A stretch of 64,000 nucleotides of DNA from Caldicellulosiruptor danielii (lineage in GTDB: Bacteria > Bacillota > Thermoanaerobacteria > Caldicellulosiruptorales > Caldicellulosiruptoraceae), in assembly GCF_034343125.1 (NCBI RefSeq), contig NZ_CP139957.1, positions 519,001 through 583,000 on the forward strand, in the 5' to 3' direction. The notes under the pieces were generated by a model that saw only the letters and a list, made by a program, of their open reading frames with translations, was not told where the DNA came from and did not search any database. Positions 59,911 to 64,000 of the stretch are shown here, in pieces. The position numbers and the translations under genes were made by a program. The stretch's first letter is position 1. Every line of letters begins with the position of its first letter.

Positions 59911-62377
59911 TCAATCAGGAATTTCTATCCTCTTTATCTTCCAAATCTCATCAGCATACTTCTGAATTGTATTGTCGCTTGAGAATATTCCTGAACTAAG
60001 CGATATTTATTATCATCATCCTGCGCCAGCGATCTTTTTGCCTATAGAACTTGTCAATCTTCATCTGTGCCTCATGGTATGAATCAAAGTCTTTTAAGAC
60101 AAAATACTCATCATTGTATGTTATCAGGTGATGATATATATCCATAAACTCATCCTTTGGCACATCAAAGAAGTTTCCTATAAGCTGGTCAATGATTTTG
60201 CGTATTCTCAAATCTTTCTGGTAAAGCTGAGAACTGCTGTACCCACCGTTTTTGTAGTAGTCTAAAACCTCTTCTGCACGAAGACCAAATATAACAATGT
60301 TCTCATCGCCAACAGCCTCTTTTATCTCGACATTTGCCCCATCTAAGGTTCCCAAGGTAATTGCTCCGTTCATCATAAACTTCATGTTGCCAGTACCGGA
60401 TGCCTCTTTTGAGGCAGTTGAGATTTGTTCTGACACATCTGCTGCAGGTATAATCCTTTCTGCCAGAGACACACAGTAGTTTTCCAGAAATACCACTTTT
60501 ATCTTATCCTTTACATCCGGGTCTTTGTTGACCTTTTCTGCGATAGAATTAATGAGCTTTATAATCTTTTTTGCAAGAATATAACCGGGGGCTGCTTTTG
60601 CAGCAAATATAAATGTGCGTGGATAAATGTCCAAATTGGGATTTTCTTTTAGCATATTGTAAAGGTGCAAAATGTGCAGTGCATTTAAAAGCTGACGCTT
60701 GTAAGCATGAAGCCTCTTTGCCTGAATATCAAAGATTGAGCGTGGGTCTACAACTATGTTGTACTTATCTTTTATATACTTTGCAAGCCTTACTTTGTTG
60801 TTAAATTTAATATTTGCACAGAGCTCTTGTGTGAGTTTGTCGTCTGCAAAGTCTTTGAACTTTAGCATGAGCATTGGCTCTTTTATCCACCTGTCTGTTT
60901 GAAGACACTCAGAGATAAGCCTTGCCAAATCAGGATTTGCTTCAACCAACCATCTTCTGTGTGTAATTCCATTTGTTTTGCTGTTAAATTTTTCTGGATA
61001 TAAAGTGTAAAAACATTTTAAGACTTCATTCTTCAAAATTTCTGTGTGAAGCTTTGAAACGCCGTTTACAGACTTACTTCCAATGACAGCCAAGTGTGCC
61101 ATGTTTATTTGACCATCTTGGATTATAGCGACATTACAAACCTTTTGCCAATCGCCGTTTGTTTTTTCAAGCATTTCGCTACAAAATCTTCTGTTGATTT
61201 CCTCAATAATTGTATATATTCTTGGAAGAAGGGTTCTTACCATGTCAATTGGCCACTTCTCCAGAGCTTCAGCCATTATTGTATGATTTGTATATGCAAC
61301 AGTGTTAGTTGTAATTTCCCACGCCTCTTCCCAGCCCAAACCCTCTTCATCAATCAAGATTCTCATAAGCTCTGGGATGACAAGTGCTGGATGTGTGTCG
61401 TTGATTTGTATCATTACATAGTTTGGAAGCTCATGTATAGGCTTTCCTCTTTTTTTGAATGTCCTGATAATACTCTGAACACCAGCTGATACAAAAAAGT
61501 ATTCCTGTTTTAAACGAAGAATTCTATTTTGTTCATTTGTATCATCAGGATATAAAACCTGGGTTATAGATTGTACCATGTACCTGTACTCAACAGCCTT
61601 TATATAATCACCTCTTGAAAATGAGGCAAAGTCAAATACATTTTCAAACGGCTCAGCACTCCAAAGCCTGAGAGTATTTACAGTGTTACAGCCATATCCA
61701 ATTATAGGAATATCATAGGGTATTGCCCAAACAGGTTCATAGTTTTCGTGGAAGGCTTTCAGCTTTCCATCTACAATTTCAAATCTGACATTTCCACCAA
61801 ATTTGACAACACAAGCTCTATCACTTCGTTTAACTTCCCATACATACTCTTCTGAAAGCCAGTTATCAGGGACTTCCACTTGATAGCCATTTTGAATCTT
61901 TTGTTCAAAAAGACCATAGCGGTATCTAATGCCATTTCCATGACCAGGAAGACCCATTGAGGCCATTGAATCCAAGAAACATGCAGCAAGCCTGCCAAGG
62001 CCTCCATTTCCAAGGCCCGGCTCTCTTTCTGCCTCTTCAATATCTTCAAGTGAAAGTCCAAGTTCGCTCAATGCTTCTTTGCAAACATCGCGAATCCCTA
62101 AGTTGATTAGATTGTTGACAAGGAGTTTGCCAAGTAAAAACTCAATTGAAAAGTAGTAAACTTGCTTAACATCGTTTTGTTTGTAGTATTTGTTTGTTTT
62201 TAGCCACCTTTCAAAAGAATATTCCTTTATAATCTCTCCAAGTGCAAGGTACTGCTGGTATGTTGTTGCTTCTTTTGGATCTATGGCAAAAAGAGAAATT
62301 ATCTTTCGCTGAAAATCATTCTTTATTTTCTCTTTGAGCTCATCTTTGCTGAGTCCTGCAATTCCACCAATCATCAA
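59911..62377 (-). CDS. glgP: Glycogen phosphorylase, C-terminal 28 residues out of frame
   Basis: A glycogen/starch phosphorylase: EAEREPGLGNGGLGRLAACFLDS, IQINDTHPALVIPELMRILIDEE, the PLP site TASKEASGTGNMKFMMNGA, and GLRAEEVLDYYKNGGY. It releases glucose-1-phosphate. The frame stops at TAG 59996 after RRMMIINIA (793 residues). Removing one base (C59996) lets it continue as YSGIFSSDNTIQKYADEIW...IEIPD to TGA at 59911, which matches the usual family end. All catalytic residues lie before the break, so activity may survive. First in a glgP-glgA-glgD order, although transcription runs glgD to glgP. Confidence 0.92.
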
Positions 62378-62403
62378 AATTTTTCCTCCTGTTTTATTAA
62401 GAT

Positions 62404-63837
62404 TTATTTTAACAGCTGTTCATACACTCTATTGTACTCAACTGCTGAAGCATTCCATGAATTGTCTCTTGTCATTGCTTGATAGACAATAGACCTCCAC
62501 TGTGCTTTATCTGAGTAAATAGACAGTGCATACTTTATAATAGCAAAAAGCTCTGCAGGGTCATAATTTGCAAACGAAAATCCCCAGCCTTCCCCTGTGA
62601 ACTGATTGTATGGTTTTACAGTGTCCTTAAGTCCTCCTGTTTCGCGCACGATAGGAACACTACCATAACGCATTGCAATCAGCTGAGAAATTCCACACGG
62701 CTCTACTAAGGACGGCATCAGAAACATATCAGAGCCAGCATAGATCATTCGTGCAAGTTCTTCGCTGTAGCATATGTGGGCCGACACTTTTGATGGAAAT
62801 GCGCTGGCATAGTACTTGAACATCTGCTCATATTCATATTCTCCTGCTCCTAAAATAATAAGCTGAATTGGCAAGCTCAAGAGCTTGTTAATTATTCTTT
62901 GAATAAGTTCTATTCCCTTTTCCTTTGTGAGTCGCGAAACCATTCCAATCACAGCAATCTCGTCTGAAACGGGCAAGTTTAACATCTGCTGAAGTCTAAA
63001 CTTGTTTTCCTTTTTACGGCTCTCAAACGTATTTGCATCATAATTTACAAAGATAAATTTGTCTGTTGCTGGGTTGTAAACTTCATAGTCAATTCCATTA
63101 ACAATGCCTATTAATTTATCTCCAATCCCAGACAAAAGTCCATGTAGTCCTTCACCATGTGAAAGTGTTCTAATTTCATTGGAATACGTTTTACTAACTG
63201 TTACAACTTTGTCTGCAAAGATAATACCGCCTTTTAAAAATGAGATTGCATCATAGAACTTGAGCTTGTTTTCGTCAAAGTATTCATCGGGCAAAGAAAG
63301 AAGGTCATACATGACCTCTCTTGGGAAAATTCCTTGATATCTTAGATTGTGTATTGTGAGCACCGTTTTTATTTTCTGGTGCTTTGGAGAATGACCATAA
63401 TGAGCTTTCAGTAAGACCGGAATTATACTTGTGTGCCAGTCATTTACATGGATTATATCCACATCGAAGTCAAGATGATAAATAGCCTCACAAACTGCTC
63501 TTGAGAAGAAAGAAAATCTTTCACCATCGTCGTAGTACCCATAATAGCCAGGTCTTTTAAAGTAGTATTCATTGTCAATAAAGTAAAAAGGAATACCATC
63601 AAAATTGAGATACTCAATTCCACAGTATTGGTTTCTCCAACCAACAGGAACCGTAAAGTGACAAAGATGTTTCATCTTTGTTGTATAATCAGAGGGAATA
63701 TCACCATACTTTGGCATAATTACTCTTACATCAACACCAAGCTTTCTGAGGGCTTTTGGAAGAGAGTATGCAACGTCTGCAAGACCACCCGATTTTGCAA
63801 ATGGGAATGCTTCTGATACAGCAAAGAGTATATTCAT
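62404..63837 (-). CDS. glgA: Glycogen synthase (ADP-glucose type)
   Basis: A 477-residue GT5 enzyme: EAFPFAKSGGLADVAYSLPKAL (ADP-glucose-binding KxGGL), HVNDWHTSIIPVLLK, KTVLTIHNLRYQG, GIVNGIDYEVYNP, and the C-terminal PSLVEPCGISQLIAMRYGSVPIVRETGGLKDTV with the catalytic glutamates. It elongates glycogen. Its ATG overlaps the glgD stop (ATGA), showing coupled translation. Confidence 0.96.
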   Translation of the reverse strand: MNILFAVSEAFPFAKSGGLADVAYSLPKALRKLGVDVRVIMPKYGDIPSDYTTKMKHLCHFTVPVGWRNQYCGIEYLNFDGIPFYFIDNEYYFKRPGYYGYYDDGERFSFFSRAVCEAIYHLDFDVDIIHVNDWHTSIIPVLLKAHYGHSPKHQKIKTVLTIHNLRYQGIFPREVMYDLLSLPDEYFDENKLKFYDAISFLKGGIIFADKVVTVSKTYSNEIRTLSHGEGLHGLLSGIGDKLIGIVNGIDYEVYNPATDKFIFVNYDANTFESRKKENKFRLQQMLNLPVSDEIAVIGMVSRLTKEKGIELIQRIINKLLSLPIQLIILGAGEYEYEQMFKYYASAFPSKVSAHICYSEELARMIYAGSDMFLMPSLVEPCGISQLIAMRYGSVPIVRETGGLKDTVKPYNQFTGEGWGFSFANYDPAELFAIIKYALSIYSDKAQWRSIVYQAMTRDNSWNASAVEYNRVYEQLLK

Positions 63838-64000
63838 ACTCTTTTCACCTCTTTTAGAACACTTAAATCAACCTCACTATGTTTTTCTATTACGAGAGGA
63901 TTTTTGTTATGTCCGATTAAGGTTACATTTGAATCAATTACAACGTTTTTATCAAGAATTACGTTTTTCAAAACCGCTCCACTTTTGATAATACACTTTG
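63834..64000 (-). CDS. glgD: Glucose-1-phosphate adenylyltransferase subunit GlgD, C-terminus only
   Basis: The last 55 codons of a left-handed beta-helix domain (CIIKSGAVLKNVILDKNVVIDSNVTLIGHNKNPLVIEKHSEV). The form with a G..xNPLVIxK end is more GlgD-like than GlgC-like. GlgD is the regulatory partner of GlgC in making ADP-glucose. The rest lies beyond the right edge. Confidence 0.75.
   Translation of the reverse strand, partial: KCIIKSGAVLKNVILDKNVVIDSNVTLIGHNKNPLVIEKHSEVDLSVLKEVKRV

Overview
The window reads as chromosome of a low-G+C, anaerobic, fermentative Firmicute. The closest match I can recognise is the thermophilic genus Caldicellulosiruptor (inferred from gene content and protein flavour, not from a search). 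Pointers are an anaerobic class III ribonucleotide reductase, a compact clostridial nif cluster with nifI1/nifI2 between nifH and nifD, CotS-type spore-coat kinases, the Bacillus-type yaaO-tmk-yaaQ-yaaR-holB-yaaT block, glycogen genes, a GH130 phosphorylase and a large SRP RNA. I see no insertion sequence, prophage or CRISPR array.

Layout. 0-9 kb: the tail of a LysM/CAP secreted protein, a ferredoxin, an unpaired fumarase-beta-type hydrolyase, the decarboxylase-tmk-darA-yaaR-holB-ricT operon, rmuC, and a probable Re-citrate synthase. 9.1-10.2 kb: an AbiEii-type nucleotidyltransferase pair. 10.4-22.5 kb: a nitrogen region, amtB-glnK-nifH-nifI1-nifI2-nifD-nifK-nifE-nifB-nifX-modA-modB and a short homocitrate-synthase-like gene. 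There is no nifN and no modC. 22.5-24 kb: an MqsR-like toxin with a zinc-finger/HTH/Panacea antitoxin. 24-29.2 kb: an orphan ABC binding protein, then aconitase, isocitrate dehydrogenase and a GntR/FCD regulator. 29.3-36.3 kb: a cyanophycin-synthetase-like protein, SRP RNA, a GGDEF protein and a nucleoside kinase. 36-43 kb: a DUF2680-like secreted protein, CoA-disulfide reductase/rhodanese, DedA, a G5/3D protein, GH130, a zinc dehydrogenase and tRNA-Ser. 43-51 kb: an orphan GHKL kinase pair, DUF2156, three CotS-family genes, coaX, YbjQ and LL-DAP aminotransferase. 51.6-54.7 kb: a polyferredoxin and nrdD behind tandem NrdR boxes. 54.7-56.4 kb: a small DUF4176/glycine-rich/membrane-protein island. 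56.6-64 kb: ROK kinase, SGNH hydrolase, two secreted proteins and glgP-glgA-glgD.

How the genes work together. The citrate synthase gene at 7.7 kb and the aconitase-IDH-GntR operon at 25.4 kb carry look-alike GTATAC palindromes in their promoters, so they probably form one regulon that makes 2-oxoglutarate for nitrogen assimilation. Between them lie ammonium uptake, PII and nitrogenase genes. The nif operon lacks a canonical nifV but ends with a short paralogue of the 7.7-kb citrate synthase, a good candidate homocitrate supplier.

A second theme is broken reading frames. nifK, modB and the GGDEF gene are each split by one base at a homopolymer run. Two secreted-protein genes are out of frame at A7 and A9 runs just after their start codons. 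glgP is cut 28 residues short by an extra base. The MqsR-like toxin and DUF4176 genes lack a normal in-frame start. Either the assembly has many homopolymer indels or the strain is losing or phasing genes; reads are needed to decide.
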